A stretch of 64,000 bases of DNA from Ariolimax columbianus (GCA_036924085.1 JAVGWX010000009.1:61299512-61363511), one strand, 5' to 3'. Positions 32,371 to 44,915 are shown, numbered from the stretch's first letter. The notes: generated from the letters alone by a model not told the origin. Numbers and translations are program-made.

Positions 32371-32998
32371 CATAGCTACAAGGAAAATTGTCACTCTAAC
32401 AGACTCCAGGAGTGTACTCCAAGCCATCTCAAGCCCCAAACAAGATACTCTCACATGAAATCAAATAAAACATAGATTGCTGTCTCAAAAAACTGATTTA
32501 GTCCTACAATGGCTTCCCTTCTACTGTGGGATCCCAGGAAACGAGAAATCAGATGAGCTCAAAAGGCCAGAGGTGGCGGAGGGCAGATTCCCTATCCACA
32601 TAGCTGTAGGGAAGTAAAGACACACGCATAAACGATCCGTGATGACAGCGTGGAGAGACGAGCGCAGGGAATGCAGGTTAGAAAATAACCACATAGACAA
32701 ACTTGGTAGAGATGGGCAGACACAGATCTTCATATTCACAACGAGACATAGTAGACTCTAGGCCCACCTCTACATAATGGGACTCAGAGAGACACTGCCA
32801 AGGGCGATTGTGGAGCACCCAAGCAAATACCAGAACATATTCTGCAAGACTGCCCTACCTATGCAGACAAAGATAGACAGTCTGGCCTAGGGAGTCGACC
32901 ATGGTCGAAAAGCAGCGGGAAACCTGAAACCTGAAATGCACAGTCTCCTTTGTGAACCTCACCGGACTAAAGCATCAGTTGAACGATGAAGAATAAGA
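32371..32998 (+). mobile_element. RNase H and C-terminal fragment of another LINE, head to head with LINE-B
   Basis: Plus strand: VTLTDSRSVLQAISSPKQ (RNase H third-Asp block), LVLQWLPFYCGIPGNEKSDE (His/Asp block) and TRHSRL*AHLYIMGLRET, with HILQDCPTYADK visible in another frame (about 32840-32875). It ends near a gaagaataagaagg tail at 32985-33000. Stops and frameshifts are present. The orientation is opposite to the adjacent LINE-B piece. Confidence 0.82.
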
Positions 32999-33429
32999 AG
33001 GTGTTACATGTCGATTCTTTTCTCATAACATTTGAGAGATTGTATTCACATCCTCAATTCTCTCTATACATACCTGTATTTGTCAGACTCTTTCACAATC
33101 TGTCTTGTATACTTCCTCCATCTCCTTCTTCGTTGTCTTAGCTATACCATTTTCCCCTATTGCTCTCGTTCATTCTGATCCACCTTTTCATTTTCTTTCG
33201 AAATTCGATTCATTTTCTCTTGTTAGCACGAGATTCTTGTATATCTTCATGTATTTCACGTAAATCCTCTAGGTTAGAAACACGTTCCAAAAATTTGGTG
33301 TTACACAATTAGCCTTATCGCCCATTATTACACGCTTGGCAGTTTACGGTGGTGTTATTCTTCTGGTCGATGTAACACATGGCCTTAACACAGTTAATAC
33401 AAGAGGGGATTACTCGCTGTCGGTAAGGT
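32999..33429. other. Anonymous pyrimidine-rich sequence
   Basis: Nothing recognised before the CT microsatellite. Confidence 0.5.
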
Positions 33430-33955
33430 TCATAAAAAACACGTTCTCTCTCTCACTGTCTCTCTCTTTCTCTCACTCTTTCTCTCTCACTCTCTCTCTC
33501 TCACTCTTTCTCTCTCACCGTCTCTCTCTCACTCTCTTTCTCTCTCACTCTCTTTCTCTCTCACTCTCTTTCTCTCTCACTCTCTCTCTCTCTCACTCTC
33601 TTTCTCTCTCACTCTCTTTCTCTCACTCTTTCTCTCTCTCTCACTCTCTCTCTCTTTCTCTCTCTCTCTTTCTCTCTCACCGTCTCTCTCTCACTCTCTT
33701 TCTTTCTCACTGTCTTTCTCTCACTCTCTTTCTCTCTCACTCTCTCTTTTTCTCACTCTCTTTCTCTCTCACTGTCTCTCTCTCACTCTCTTTCTCTCTC
33801 TCACTCTCACTCTCTCACTCACTCTCTCTCTCACTCTCTTTCTCTCACTCTCTCTCTCACTCTCTCTCTCTCTCACTCTCTCTCTCACTGTCTCTCTCTC
33901 TCACTCTCTCTCTCTCACTCTCTTTCTCTCTCACTCTCTCTCTCTCTCTCCCCCA
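33430..33955. repeat. (CT)n microsatellite with periodic CA and TTT interruptions
   Basis: About 520 bp of tctctctcactctctttctc-type sequence. The long Ser/Leu frame through it is an artefact. Confidence 0.97.
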
Positions 33956-35207
33956 TGTTTCTGGTTCGCAATACCATTTCTCGTATATCCCTCCGAGTCT
34001 CATATTCCACATTTATTGCCCCATCTTTAATTTCTCATTAAAACCGTTTCTTTCCGAGAAAAATGAGCTTTCCAACATCAAGGATCTGGTACGGTATTAT
34101 ATCATCCTTTTTAACGTTTCAATCATTCAATTAATCACATTAAAAAAAACAACAACTTATTACTCCATGTTCAGCGAGGGTCCTCAACAAACATCCGCCA
34201 AGTCTTCCCAACATGAGGTATATGAGCCAGGTCTTTGATATTTACATTCAGCTCTCTCTTCCATGAGTGTCTCGGTCGTTCTCTTTTTCTCTTGCCGTGT
34301 GGGTTTTAGAATAGTGACTACCTTGTGATGCTATCAACTGGTTTTTTGTAATGTGTGGTATATCTAGGGCAATTGACATCTCCGTATCTCATGCTACACA
34401 CACACACACACACACGCGCACGCACACGCACACATAAATGCACACAAATACACTGATCTCGACCCCTCAGAAATGGTATCCATACCAGACTCCCACTAAC
34501 ATGCAATGATATAACCACTGAAGCAGCTATAAGTTTGTGGATCTAGATTAGACTTCCATATCTCATATGCGAAATCCAAGATACCAAGCCTTGACTGCGA
34601 CCACACAACGGCAGGAAACATGATCAATGCCAGCCATGTCAATAACACTATTTCATTTACCTAGGCAGCAATCAAAACAATGATGCACTTAATCATTTGA
34701 ACATCGTTCGAGGAATCGGGCTGGCTGCCGATTTTACGAGTGCCCAGCTTCGAGCCTAGAACCAGTAGAGGTTTGTACTGTATACATAGCTCTGTACCTA
34801 CATAACCTGCGTCGTCCATATAAGCTATTAAGAGCGTATTGAAGTCTTCAACCCGTGCAACCAGATGTCTTTTCTTGGCTACCTTTGTCATGACCGAGTC
34901 TCAATCGACAGTGACCCATCGACCAAGCCTCGAAAGCACATTCATCATTCTGAACCGTCGCCATTAGGCCCTACTTGGACATGTGACCCGACAGTTGAGG
35001 ACGTCACCACACACCATTTCGTAAGCCAGGCAATTTACATCAAGGCACGATCCTCACCAACAATGTCCCACCTCCACCGCCATCCACGCACGAATTGGCT
35101 AGGTCAGCTAGGAAAGACATCATGCTCAGTGCATGCAGCGTTGGATTCATTCACTCATCGCGCTCCAGGGCTTTGGCGCGAAAGGTCCTTGTTGGTCTCA
35201 GCAGACT
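33956..35207. other. Anonymous sequence including a short (CA)n
   Basis: (CA)n at 34396-34432. Two moderately long frames (34661-34891 minus, 34865-35236 plus) overlap antiparallel and match no family I know, so they are not called as genes. Confidence 0.45.
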
Positions 35208-35263
35208 TCGTACTTGACTATCTACTTCGTACTTGACTATCTACTTCGTACTTGACTATCTAA
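35205..35263. repeat. 19-bp tandem triplication
   Basis: cttcgtacttgactatcta is repeated three times in a row with no differences, suggesting recent slippage. Confidence 0.93.
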
Positions 35264-35382
35264 AATGAAAAAAACCGAAACAGATGACAACATAAAATTA
35301 GCTTTTCAAGATTAAGAATTTGGTACGGAATTATATCAACTGTTCATCTTTTGTAAAGACTAATGTATATATATATGTGTGT

Positions 35383-35383
<1 letters not shown>

Positions 35384-35413
<30 letters not shown>

Positions 35414-35445
35414 GAGAGAGAGATAGAGAGGGGGGGAGACAAAGC
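35384..35445. repeat. (GA)n microsatellite
   Basis: gagaga run with GGGG interruptions, preceded by a short (TA)n/(TG)n. Confidence 0.95.
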
Positions 35446-36299
35446 AGACACATATGCAACACACTACACTCTCTTGCTTGACATTAGACAATTTTGTATT
35501 TATGACGAAGGTGACATATAGGTACCAAACTAGAAATGAAGTGATCGATAAGAACAGAGTAAAGGTACAAATGCTAAAGATTAGTTTGGTGTTGGAAGAA
35601 TTACAAATACATACAATATGTCGGCAAATGTGTTTCCTTCAGAAATAACTACCAAAAAAACCTTAGCCTTTTTATGTTCCTTCTACTCAAAAAATCCATC
35701 GCAATGGGAATATAAAGTCCTACGACTGTTCATTTTTTTTTAATTCTACTGCTGTTTGTGAATATTCCTGTGTGAATCCTGCTGCCATAAACTGGTCGGT
35801 ACAGAATTAGACAGAAGGACAGCCCTAACTTGCATGTCGTAAAAGATGACTTACGATGGTGCTATATAGTACATCAATAAAACGTGCATAAATGATTTGC
35901 TAAAGACAATTGGACCGGGATGTGCTGCAGTGTTTGTCCAAACTGTCTAAGCGGGATAGGAAGAATGCTAATGTAGCTTTCAACATGAAATTGTTTCTTC
36001 TGTTCCTCTGCTTTGTCCCATGTCTGCCCTTAAGGAGCTTGGAGTCCCTTGCAGGAAGTCTGCACTCAAGTGATTAATCTGATGTTTGCATATACAATTT
36101 CTATATAAGTTGTTTTGCTGGATACATTACTTACTTCATCTAGAGCCATTAATTGGCAAGGTTTTAAATGGCAAAATAATCTAATTCTTTCTTATCTGTT
36201 ATGTAAATTTAACAATATTATTTATTGAATATTTTGCAGTTTTTTTAAGTTTATTTCTTTCTTTTTCTTTTTTTGATTTCAGAATTCTAAATTCTGCTG
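35446..36299. other. Anonymous AT-rich sequence
   Basis: No gene. At 35835-35860, gcatgtcgtaaaagatgact echoes Rep-8 (45318-45340). Confidence 0.45.
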
Positions 36300-36480
36300 C
36301 TGTTTGTTCTTCTTCCTTGTACGTTCTTTCTCAATCTCCCGCTACCAAGCCCTGAACCGGGATTTGCAAGTAGCAGGATGTAGTCCTGAGAACGAAATGC
36401 GTTGTGTCGCTAGTTTACTGGTTGACTGCGATATTTGCACATTTCGTTCCGACACATCCGTCTTCGGCAGCTCTGCTTTT
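36300..36480 (-). mobile_element. SINE-2 copy
   Basis: ctcaatctcccgctaccaag, tttgcaagtagcaggatgta, gcgttgtgtcgctagtttac, gatatttgcac and gacacatccgtcttcggcag are all present. The tail is short (ttcttcttcc at 36308-36317). Probably 5' truncated at about 36480. Confidence 0.88.
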
Positions 36481-37486
36481 GTTAATGTAAGAAGAAAACT
36501 TTAAAAATACATCAACAAATGAAAAACACAACCAAAAAAAAACAAAAAAACAACCACCCCCCAGAAAAACAAAAAAAACGTGTACATTAAAACCATTAAC
36601 TAAATAGAGAACGTGAATTGTACATGCTTTTATTCTCGACTCGAATATTTGAACGGCAATTTGTATGCCTTGTCAGACTCCCAATGGGTCAATAAATCAA
36701 CCTTGTTTTTGTGCATTCAGATTTTTGAAGAATAAATGTTCCAAGCGTCAGTTTTAGTATGTTGGCTTTCAGACAATCTAGAATTTCATAAATTCTCTAA
36801 TATCGATATGCAAGAAACATAATTTATCATTTAAGACGGGAAATATTCAATATCAGATCACAAATATAAATTATAAACAATGACAGTAAACAAAAAATAT
36901 CTGGCAACCCATTACTCCAATTTCCATGTCCTGATTTTGTCAGATAGTCCAAGCTTATTTTGATATAGATGATCAGATAGTGAACCCAGAATGCATTGCA
37001 GCAGGAAAAGAGCTGTGAAACCGGATGTGTGATAAGAAAGCCATTTCTGTGATTGATTTGGAACAGGGAGAAAATTGCTGAAGATATTATAGTTGAGAAA
37101 TCAGAACAGCCGCAGGAGAATCAAATCGCGAAGTGAACTTTGTTTTTGTAGTGTAGGTTTTATGTGTTGACAAGGGAAATTATCAGAATATGTCACCGTG
37201 ATTAGTTGGTATTCTGGGTTGTTTATTGAATATTAGAATGTGTTGCCAAATGTTGAAGGATAGGTAAATCTATACTTTGTTGTGTTTTGTCTATTCACCA
37301 ATGTGGATCAGTTGGAGCTAGAAATTGGACTGTATTATTAGTCTTCTAACTATATTGTAAAATGTAATAAATCTAGAATGCAATTAATCTAGAATGCCAA
37401 TGGGACTAGAAACCTCACTACGTAACACAAATTATTAGAAAATACAACGCGTTTTTACGCTTGTTACCTGTAAGGAGCCAACTGCA
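36481..37486. other. Anonymous AT-rich sequence with A/C runs
   Basis: A-rich tracts at 36530-36590. No gene or element recognised. Confidence 0.5.
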
Positions 37487-37487
37487 T

Positions 37488-37533
37488 GTGGGTTGGGTGG
37501 GGTGGGGTGGGGATGTAGTGGGGTGGGGTGAGG
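37488..37533 (+). repeat. G-rich tract with G-quadruplex potential
   Basis: gggttgggtggggtggggtg followed by more GGGG blocks: at least six runs of three or more G with one- or two-base loops. This fits the simple G-quadruplex pattern. Any function is unknown. Confidence 0.8.
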
Positions 37534-38437
37534 GCGTCGTATGTGTTTTATGCAGTGTAAATATGGCATGACAAAGCAGATTATTTATATATTGACATCG
37601 AAAGAAATTCAGACCACCACAAAAATACAGATCTTCAACTACATTGTAAAGTCTGTCTAATTGCACGGCTGTGTGGCGTGGGGAACAAAGAAAAGTACAA
37701 TTAAAATGGCACAAGCTGTCATAATTGGAAGCTTGCGCCGAATTCAAGGAGCAAAACAGTATGATAACGTCCCTCATATGGAACTCTGGGAAAGAACCGA
37801 ACAGACGCCAGAGTGAGTAGACGTAAACAGAAGGTGTTAGCGATGGATAGAACACACATTACAGAAACCAACATATAGCATTACAAGACATTCATTGTTC
37901 TGGAATCCTCAGCGCAAAAGAAGTAGGGGCAGGCAGACTTAAAAACAATCATGGGGAAGGGAAGTCGACGCAAACCTTAAAACTGCAGTTTATGGATTTT
38001 TATTGATTGATTGCTGTTTTTATGCATACAAACCTCAGACGGTATTTTGTTGTGACTTTTAATTGTATGTATATTTATCTCACAGTTCTTACTTGTTGAA
38101 GTCAGAAATATCGATCCAACACAATATATTTAAATTCGAAAAGTATCAGTTATTTGTTATCATTGTATTGAAAATAATGAGTCCCATTTGTGTGAAAACG
38201 AATATTTATGAACATGCCGTGGCTAGTTGCCTGCGTCCCATGGCTTCTTTTTCAGGTAAGGTACGGGAAAATGAATTCCCTTATTAGATCCTGCTGTCGG
38301 AGATGAAATGTTCAGGCAAAATATACTATCAGGGTCGTGTGAATGTACTGACCTAAACTCCATGTCACTGTTATGCAGATGTCCCTTTAAACTGGTTAAC
38401 TGATGATAGCCTGGACAACGAAGTGTGATCCTCGTTG
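37534..38437. other. Anonymous sequence
   Basis: A 145-codon minus frame (37418-37855) overlaps the G-rich tract and has no family signal. I do not call it. Confidence 0.45.
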
Positions 38438-38580
38438 TAGTGAGCGACACGTAGATGAACCTAAGATGGCACAACAATCTATAATACCCCGGCCCACCTT
38501 CATCAGTACTTTCGGGATGAAAGGAAAGCTACAACAACCCGCCACATAACGCCCTTTATCACGACTAACGAAAAGAAAAC
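38438..38580 (+). repeat. Rep-5 copy 2
   Basis: gtagtgagcgacacgnagatg, ccaccttcatcagtac, ggaaagctacaacaacccgc and ataacgccctt match 26514-26645. Right end degraded, with no AAC tail. Confidence 0.8.
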
Positions 38581-41199
38581 ATACTAATCGGGAGCATTCA
38601 AACAGAACAACAACAGCCTTCCCACAGTGCTCTCCGTTCTCATAGCCAGACTACACGGAACGTGTAGCCTAGTCGACAGTGTACTGGCACACTAGACTGG
38701 GATTACAGCGTGTCAATGGTTTCGAGTTCATGGATGGACGTAATTAAAAAAACGGGACGTGGTTTGTGCTTGTTACAATTGCTCCTCCAGTCGACCTAGC
38801 TGTAAATTGGTACCTGACATCTAAGTTGGGGAAGGTAAAAACAGCAAGGAACGGAACTGCCCACCTCAGCTCACATAGGTTACGGCTTACTACACGAAGA
38901 GTTATCTTCATCCCCTATGGCAACTGGTACCATGCAACTAACCAGACTACTTCAGTGCATACTGTTTCCGGGACCTTCGCTTAAAAATGAATGTAATCTT
39001 GGCTGTTAATGGTTCGCCAATCCTGATTCAGACAGCCAGCTATGAGTTCTGGCTGCAATAAACTAATTCACTGTTCAGCATCTTCGACCCCGGCAATTGA
39101 TCTGATCTTTGTATTGATACAACAAAGTTGAAACTGTCTTCAGCAAGCGAAGGGTGCCAATCTCGTGAAGATAATCCGTGTGGACGAGACCGTGAAATAT
39201 GACACATGTTTAAGCGTAGTTCTATTCATAAAGCCGATGTCCATTCCAGGATAAACGACGGAAGAAAACATACAAAGAACGAATTAATCAGTCCAAATGG
39301 AAAACAACAATACGTTTCCGTGAACACAAGTGTAAGTCGTCGACTTGTGTGAATTCCCGGCAAATCCATGATCTGGTGGCATCTATAATAAACTAAAACA
39401 GAAGAGCAATGTTAGCCTACAGCCGGTTATGGCGCCATCTTTGCTGCTCACATTACTTAGCATAACTTAGCAGCAAAACACAGTTTCCAGTCTATCTGTT
39501 ATCTGAAATTTTCACCAAACCTCCCCACACCTAATCCGAGTCTTGTGAACTGTGTTTTGTCATGTCCATTTACTATCTCATCCTTCTTGAACTGTTTGGA
39601 CATCTGCATGCAAAATGTGTAACCAGCTCCGATAATTAATGAAACCAGCAGCCATTGAAACATCTTTAGATAGAAACGACACGGAAATGATATCTGATTC
39701 TTGTTTACAATATGTGTCGGAAATGAGCACGACCATAGTTGGAGACAAGATATAATTAACATGCAGGTATAGAAATAGAATCCAGATGAACTATCTTAGT
39801 TGTCGCAATTTGTAAGACTAGTTGTGGCATTTTTTAATAACTGGTTGTGGCATTTTGTAAGACTGATTTGTGAAATGTCCATAAAATACTTTATACATAT
39901 TCCACAATAAACAGCCATACCTTTTTACGTTATCAATGTACAAAAATGATATTCCCTTTGTAGGAAACCACCAAGAAAAGGACAAAAGTGGGTAATAATG
40001 ATAATGTAGAAACTGTTTTAACTGTCCACATATGGCTAGCGGGACCTCTGCTGGTCATTCGTGTTAGTAACAATAACGACGCGAGTGAAAAAGGAACAAA
40101 AGTTGTGCACGATAGATACGTGTAGTCATACGCATTTCATATCAGGAATACCAAAAACAAATAAAAATAAAACAGCTCCAAAGGGCAGCAACCAAAAAAT
40201 GGACATCCGTTTTACTCGCGCTTTGGGTGCTTCCGATTGGTTCGAATTTACGCTTTGATCTTTTAGGACTTCCGGAGAGTCCCGCGTGATACCACCACGT
40301 TGCTCTGGCAACTATCGCTTTATCTATCATCCTCTGAAAGCTTTGGCGCCAGTGAACACCTGCCGGGAGAGATAATCGACGCGCGCCCAAGTGGAAACGG
40401 AGACACACATTGTTACCTGCCGCCCGCTTCACCTGGTGAACAGGTTGTTGGAGATAACAAACAAACCAAAAATAAAGATCAGAAGAAGCGATTAAAAAAA
40501 GAACAAAAAGGTTATGTGGTCAGATGAAATTGCTCCTATCTACTCACTCCTTCTCTATCTATCTATATCTATATCAAGGGCCAGCTCGTCCTCTGTCGTC
40601 CATCACTCTGAAAGACTTCATTATACACTATCTGTGAATTATATTAGATCAGCAGTCCTGTTTTCATCCTTTCTGCCTTATTTTACTATCACTAACTTAG
40701 TAATGTTTCCATTTATAGCTAGGTAAACTGGAGCATGCACTATTGCTTAAGTACATATTGACGTTTTCCATAAAATGTAAGCGACACTTCTTTTTGGTTT
40801 TAAGTGACTCGCGCACCAGGCGCTCTTACAGACAACTTGCATGAAAGCACTTAGTAATCTATTTGGCATGCCGTGGTTGCTAATTATATGCACAACTCTC
40901 TTTGGAGGACAGAGGCCCTTTTATTTATTATAGTTTAACACTCGTATTCAGGGGACTAGTCTCCTCTAACATTGCCTTTGTCCATTCAGATATCTGACCA
41001 TGCTAGCGTGTTTTTCGACACTCTGGAAAACAGGCGCATTTAACTGTTTAGCGACTTTGATAAATTATAAGAACTTTTGATGTGTCGTTACAATTTGCCT
41101 TCCAAAGACAAAGCCCGCTCAGTTCTTGGATCTTAATGACTGAAAATGTAATTTAAATATGCATAATTTTTATTATGCATCAAAACAATGTTTTTATTT
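38581..41199. other. Long anonymous stretch
   Basis: About 2.6 kb with no gene, element or tandem repeat that I can name. The segment 40250-40460 is locally GC-richer. Short open frames on both strands lack family signals and are not called. Confidence 0.45.
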
Positions 41200-41340
41200 T
41201 TACAAGCATTTACAGGAACTTTACACGACAGTTTTGCGTGTGAACTTCAATTTCTCATATTTAACCAAGCTCTCAATAACATAACGAGCTGAATGTTGTA
41301 TACAACCTCTACTAGTGCAGTCTGCTAATCTATCAACAGA
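41200..41340 (+). repeat. Rep-7 copy 1 (single internal unit)
   Basis: Diverged relative of 44545-44915: ctttaca..acagtttt, acttcaatttctcatattta and acctctactagtgcag..tgctaatctatc. It holds only one copy of the unit that is amplified at 44.6 kb. Confidence 0.7.
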
Positions 41341-41829
41341 TCATGGACAGGTCACACTAAAGCTTGAACGGAAAAAACAATGTTTCTTTATATTTCCTTT
41401 GTTCAGCCACAATCCCCACCTCCGCTGTGTCACGCGTGACCACCAGGAGCAAACTTCTTGGATGAAGTTGCGTCACCTGCCACTAGCGTCTTTATCCCAA
41501 GCAAGCGACCACCTTTGACCGGATTGAATCCTGAGTGAATCCTCGGCTATTCTCGTATGACAACATTATGTAGGGAATGCAACGATCAAGCCAACTTCAA
41601 GAATATATAATATAAGTTTCTCAATTAAAATGATCCATTAATTACAGTATTTACTTCGTCATTTACTATTATTTAACTATGCCAAAATTACTTTATTGTC
41701 AAAAATATTTCCATTTGCAAAAAATTATGTTGTGCGCCCCCTAAATGTAATATATTTAAGGTTTGCTACCAAGAAAAACAAGAACCAATAATTATGTTTT
41801 AAAACGACAAAGACCAATTTATTAAAGAC
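41341..41829. other. Anonymous AT-rich sequence
   Basis: Nothing recognised. Confidence 0.5.
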
Positions 41830-42095
41830 ACACTCCACCTCCTCCCCGCAATATCAACCAGAACGTGGCGTGTCCTTTACGCAGCAATCACCCCTGCTGA
41901 AGCGTGCCACTCACCGCCTCACTGTGCTGATACCCATAGTTTTGTTTCTGTGAACGTTCAGCAAGCGTCTATGGATACTAATGGGTGCAATATTTTCCTT
42001 ATGGATGAATTCAATTACACGCCTCTGCTTTAAACGGACTTCCATGTCAGATGACATTTTGTCAGACTGCTTCTCTGCTGCCACCTGTGGCACCC
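41830..42095 (-). pseudogene. Mariner / SETMAR-type transposase N-terminal fragment
   Basis: Minus strand: DMEVRLKQRRVIEFIHKENI, APISIHRRLLNV and ISTVRR, a stop, then VARFSRGD and DTPRSG followed by a stop. This is the helix-turn-helix start of a mariner (Mos1-like) transposase or a SETMAR-type relative: RxVIxFLHxExxxPxxIHRRLxxVYG...STVRRWVxRFxxG. The tryptophan after RR is a stop codon, and the DDD catalytic domain is absent downstream. No terminal inverted repeats were found, so it is a remnant. Confidence 0.82.
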
Positions 42096-42239
42096 AAACA
42101 AAATTTCACATATATTGGCGGGAAGGTTCAAACTCTACTTCTGCACTGCCAAAAATCCACTTTTGACGTCGTATGTCAACATAATAAAATAGGAAGCGTT
42201 AGATTCGGAGCTAGCTCTGCATTATTGTAAACAATACAA

Positions 42240-42600
42240 CATCTAGGACTTAGTTTAAGGCAGCTCGGCCCCTGATTTCTGTGTTGCGAATTTGGTCCAG
42301 CAGAGAGACTATCAATGTTCTTTTCTCCATTGCTCTTTGAACGACCTGGAGCTTCTCTGCATCTGCTTTTCGTATGTCCCATACCTCACAGCCGTATATC
42401 ATGGATGGAATAACCATGCTGGGATACACATGTACGATAGTCCGCCCCCCCCCCCCGACGTCTGACAAGCAAATAATAGCTGTAAGACATTTAATGTTCC
42501 TGGACATATAACAAGTGCAATCAAGAACACCTTTCTCAGCTTCTCGTGGAGTAAGTGTCTTAAACAAATGCACGCCTTCTGTTCTGAACAATCCTCTTCA
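42240..42600 (-). mobile_element. LINE reverse transcriptase thumb fragment
   Basis: Minus strand: MVIPSMIYGCEVWDIRKADA, EKLQVVQRAMEKRTL and LLDQIRNTEIRGRAAL. These are the thumb (xLPxLxYGCExW) and xxQRxMERxMLGxSLxDxxRNxxIR blocks of a LINE ORF2. A poly(C) run at 42445-42457 interrupts the upstream part. Another fragment (MDRGRPKHKQRKE) at 42620-42677 may be C-terminal material of a different piece. Confidence 0.8.
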
Positions 42601-44024
42601 CCTCTGTCTCCATCTGTTTCTTTTATATTTGCCTGGAGCTCTTTCCTCTGTTTATGTTTTGGTCTACCTCTATCCATCTTACTCTGAAGATTTCAGAACT
42701 TCCCTATTGATACACTGACCCAATGATTCATCAATGAACTTAAGACTGTACGGGGCTAAAGAAGAAAACACTCCGGCCGAGTTCATGACGGAACTCGTAT
42801 GTCGGTGTAAAGATACGATCACAAGATGAGGAAGCCATTCATCATGTCTGCTGCTACCTGTGCAGCTTCTCTGCTGTACATTGTATCACCGTTCCAGCTA
42901 CCAGCCCTGTAGATTTTCATTGAAGAACAAAGATAAGTCACAGATGCGGATTTTTCAAGTTTTCTGTGCACTGCGCCGTTAACTCTCTTGGTATTGAACC
43001 TTCACCTGTCTTAAATGGTCGTTAGGTTCGACGTCAATATTTGTCAATATTTGTGATGCCTGAACTAGTTAGCTTAATTATGGGTCTTGCTTTTCAATAC
43101 AGCCAGGAAAACCCAGGCTCACCTTCACAAGAACAGTACGGGATGTTGGAAGAACCACTGTAATCATTGCGAGAGTTAAAATTAACTCAATTCGAGCGGC
43201 TCCAACAAAAACAGAAACAACAACAACAACAATTAATTAAAGCCTGATGGTGCATGAGATAGTTATTAAGTCATTTAACACAATGCTTCATGTTATACCC
43301 AACTGCGCCCTGCCCTCCCTGAAACCAAACAACCAACACATTCTTCCATCCATCTTTTTTTCCTGCAAAACTCTTCCCACTCAAGAGCTTCGTAATCTTC
43401 CCACACATCCGTCGACCCATCCGCCTCTCAACCTACTCCCCTCTCCATATCTTCCCCCAACTGCCTTCTTCCCGCTTATCTCTTCACTCTTTAGGCCGCC
43501 ATATGCGGCCCGGGGTGGAAAGAGCCGTGCCCCTGTCAATAGAATACAGAGAGTCAGACACTTTACAAAGAAAACACGAAAAAGCAGGTGTCAAAAAGGC
43601 AAATAGTGCTAGTCAGAGAAAGCTAAAAGTAATCTCGCGTGCAGATGTACTGCGCAGTCCATCTTCAGACAAGTAAATTGAGTCGCGGTTCACAGTTACA
43701 TTTATCTGTGCTAGCTTTGTAAAAAGAAATTAAAACATTCCTTATTTTAAATTTTGGTATAGGGTTAGGGTGCCCACATGTCTTTCAGCCGGCAACGTCA
43801 AAATGGCGCTAGAAGATAACTATGCAGCATGTGATTGAGATCAGGGGAATGTTTTGAAATTGTAAAAGGAATAAACAGACTTCGAGCTTTATGTACGTAA
43901 GTGACATTTGTTAATATTAACTAGCATACAGTAAAACTACTATTTGTCGAGATATTCACGAGAACGAGCTCTCGACGTGATTCCATAGACAACCACATTT
44001 GAATGCAATTAATAATTCAATATT
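42601..44024. other. Anonymous sequence
   Basis: No gene supported. A short palindrome-like ggccgccatatgcggcc lies at 43494-43510. Confidence 0.45.
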
Positions 44025-44260
44025 TCCCGAGTGGATCCTGATAACACTTACCTGAAAGGGGGGGGGGGGGGGGTGAGGAGGAGATAATATGCCCACTGAA
44101 TCTTAAAGCATTTTGTGAAAAGTGGATGAAGAGAGTTGTCTATAAGGCAAGCAACCTCACCGTGAATAACACATTGCTACATAAACCACCACTGCAAAAG
44201 CACGCATGTTACTTTGACACTTCCTAGGGGAGGTCAGCTGTAACCGTTGCACTATACTCT
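44025..44260. repeat. Rep-8 copy 1
   Basis: Similar to 45240-45465: cccgagtggatcc, ggag..ataatatgcccactg, aga..agttgt/gaattgt, ttcct..ggaggtcag. It contains a 16-G run (44058-44073). Confidence 0.65.
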
Positions 44261-44544
44261 GGCTGAAGCAAAAAAATGGACACGAAGAAGATTAATAGAT
44301 AAAAGCGCGGACGACCGAGCCATTTGAATACATGCCTACTGACCAAGAGAATATCGGTTCAAAGCACTGCTAAGACATTGTTGTTATTGTTGTTGTATTT
44401 GTGCTCAATCGGGTGTGACCATATTTTAAAAAACAGCGTACAAACTGTATGACGACTGTAGGGACAAACGTCATTTATTCCTCATCACTGTAAATTATCC
44501 CAGATGGGTAACAGAAATGCTATTAAGTGAATTAGTCATCGTCC
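44261..44544. other. Anonymous sequence
   Basis: A short (TTG)n lies at 44380-44394. No element recognised. Confidence 0.5.
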
Positions 44545-44915
44545 TCTTTAAAAACTTTTATTTAGTTTGACATGACCGTTATTTGTGGATTTCTATTTCT
44601 CCTATTTTAACCAACTTCCTCATAACATGAAATTGTGTATTAAGCCTCTACTATAGCGACCTGTTAATCTATCAAATTGTGTACACAGCCTCTACTAGAG
44701 CGACCTGTTAATCTATAAAATTGTGTACCTATCCTCTACTAGAGCGACCTGTTAATCTATCAAATTGTGTACTCAGCCTCTACTTGAGCGACCTGTTAAT
44801 CTATCAAATTGTGTACACAGCCTCTACTAGATTGACCTGTTAATCTATCAAATTGTGTACTCAGCCTCTACTAGAGCGACCTGTTAATCTATTACATTTT
44901 ATTGGATCCTCGATC
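44545..44915 (+). repeat. Rep-7 copy 2 with an expanded 44-bp array
   Basis: Flanks match the reverse complement of 49655-49810 on both sides: cttttatttag.ttgacatgaccg and tctatttctcctatttta at left, acattttatt/agcggatcct at right. Between them, 44-bp units (aaattgtgtacacagcctct, then actagagcgacctgttaatctatc) are repeated nearly six times (about 44632-44895). The paralogues at 49.7 kb and 41.3 kb have one unit. Confidence 0.9.

Noticed and set aside
33336..34238. 300-residue Ser/Leu-rich protein
   Set aside because: Translation of a CT microsatellite.
34661..34891. Possible host exon (MTKVAKKRHLVARVEDFN...)
   Set aside because: A 76-codon frame with an overlapping antisense frame, no recognised motif and no splice evidence.
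37418..37855. 145-residue minus-strand protein
   Set aside because: Overlaps the G-rich tract, has His/Pro/Thr low complexity at its end and no family signal.
40250..40460. Promoter or CpG-type regulatory region
   Set aside because: Locally richer in G and C, but no adjacent gene, TATA-like element or defined boundaries support it.
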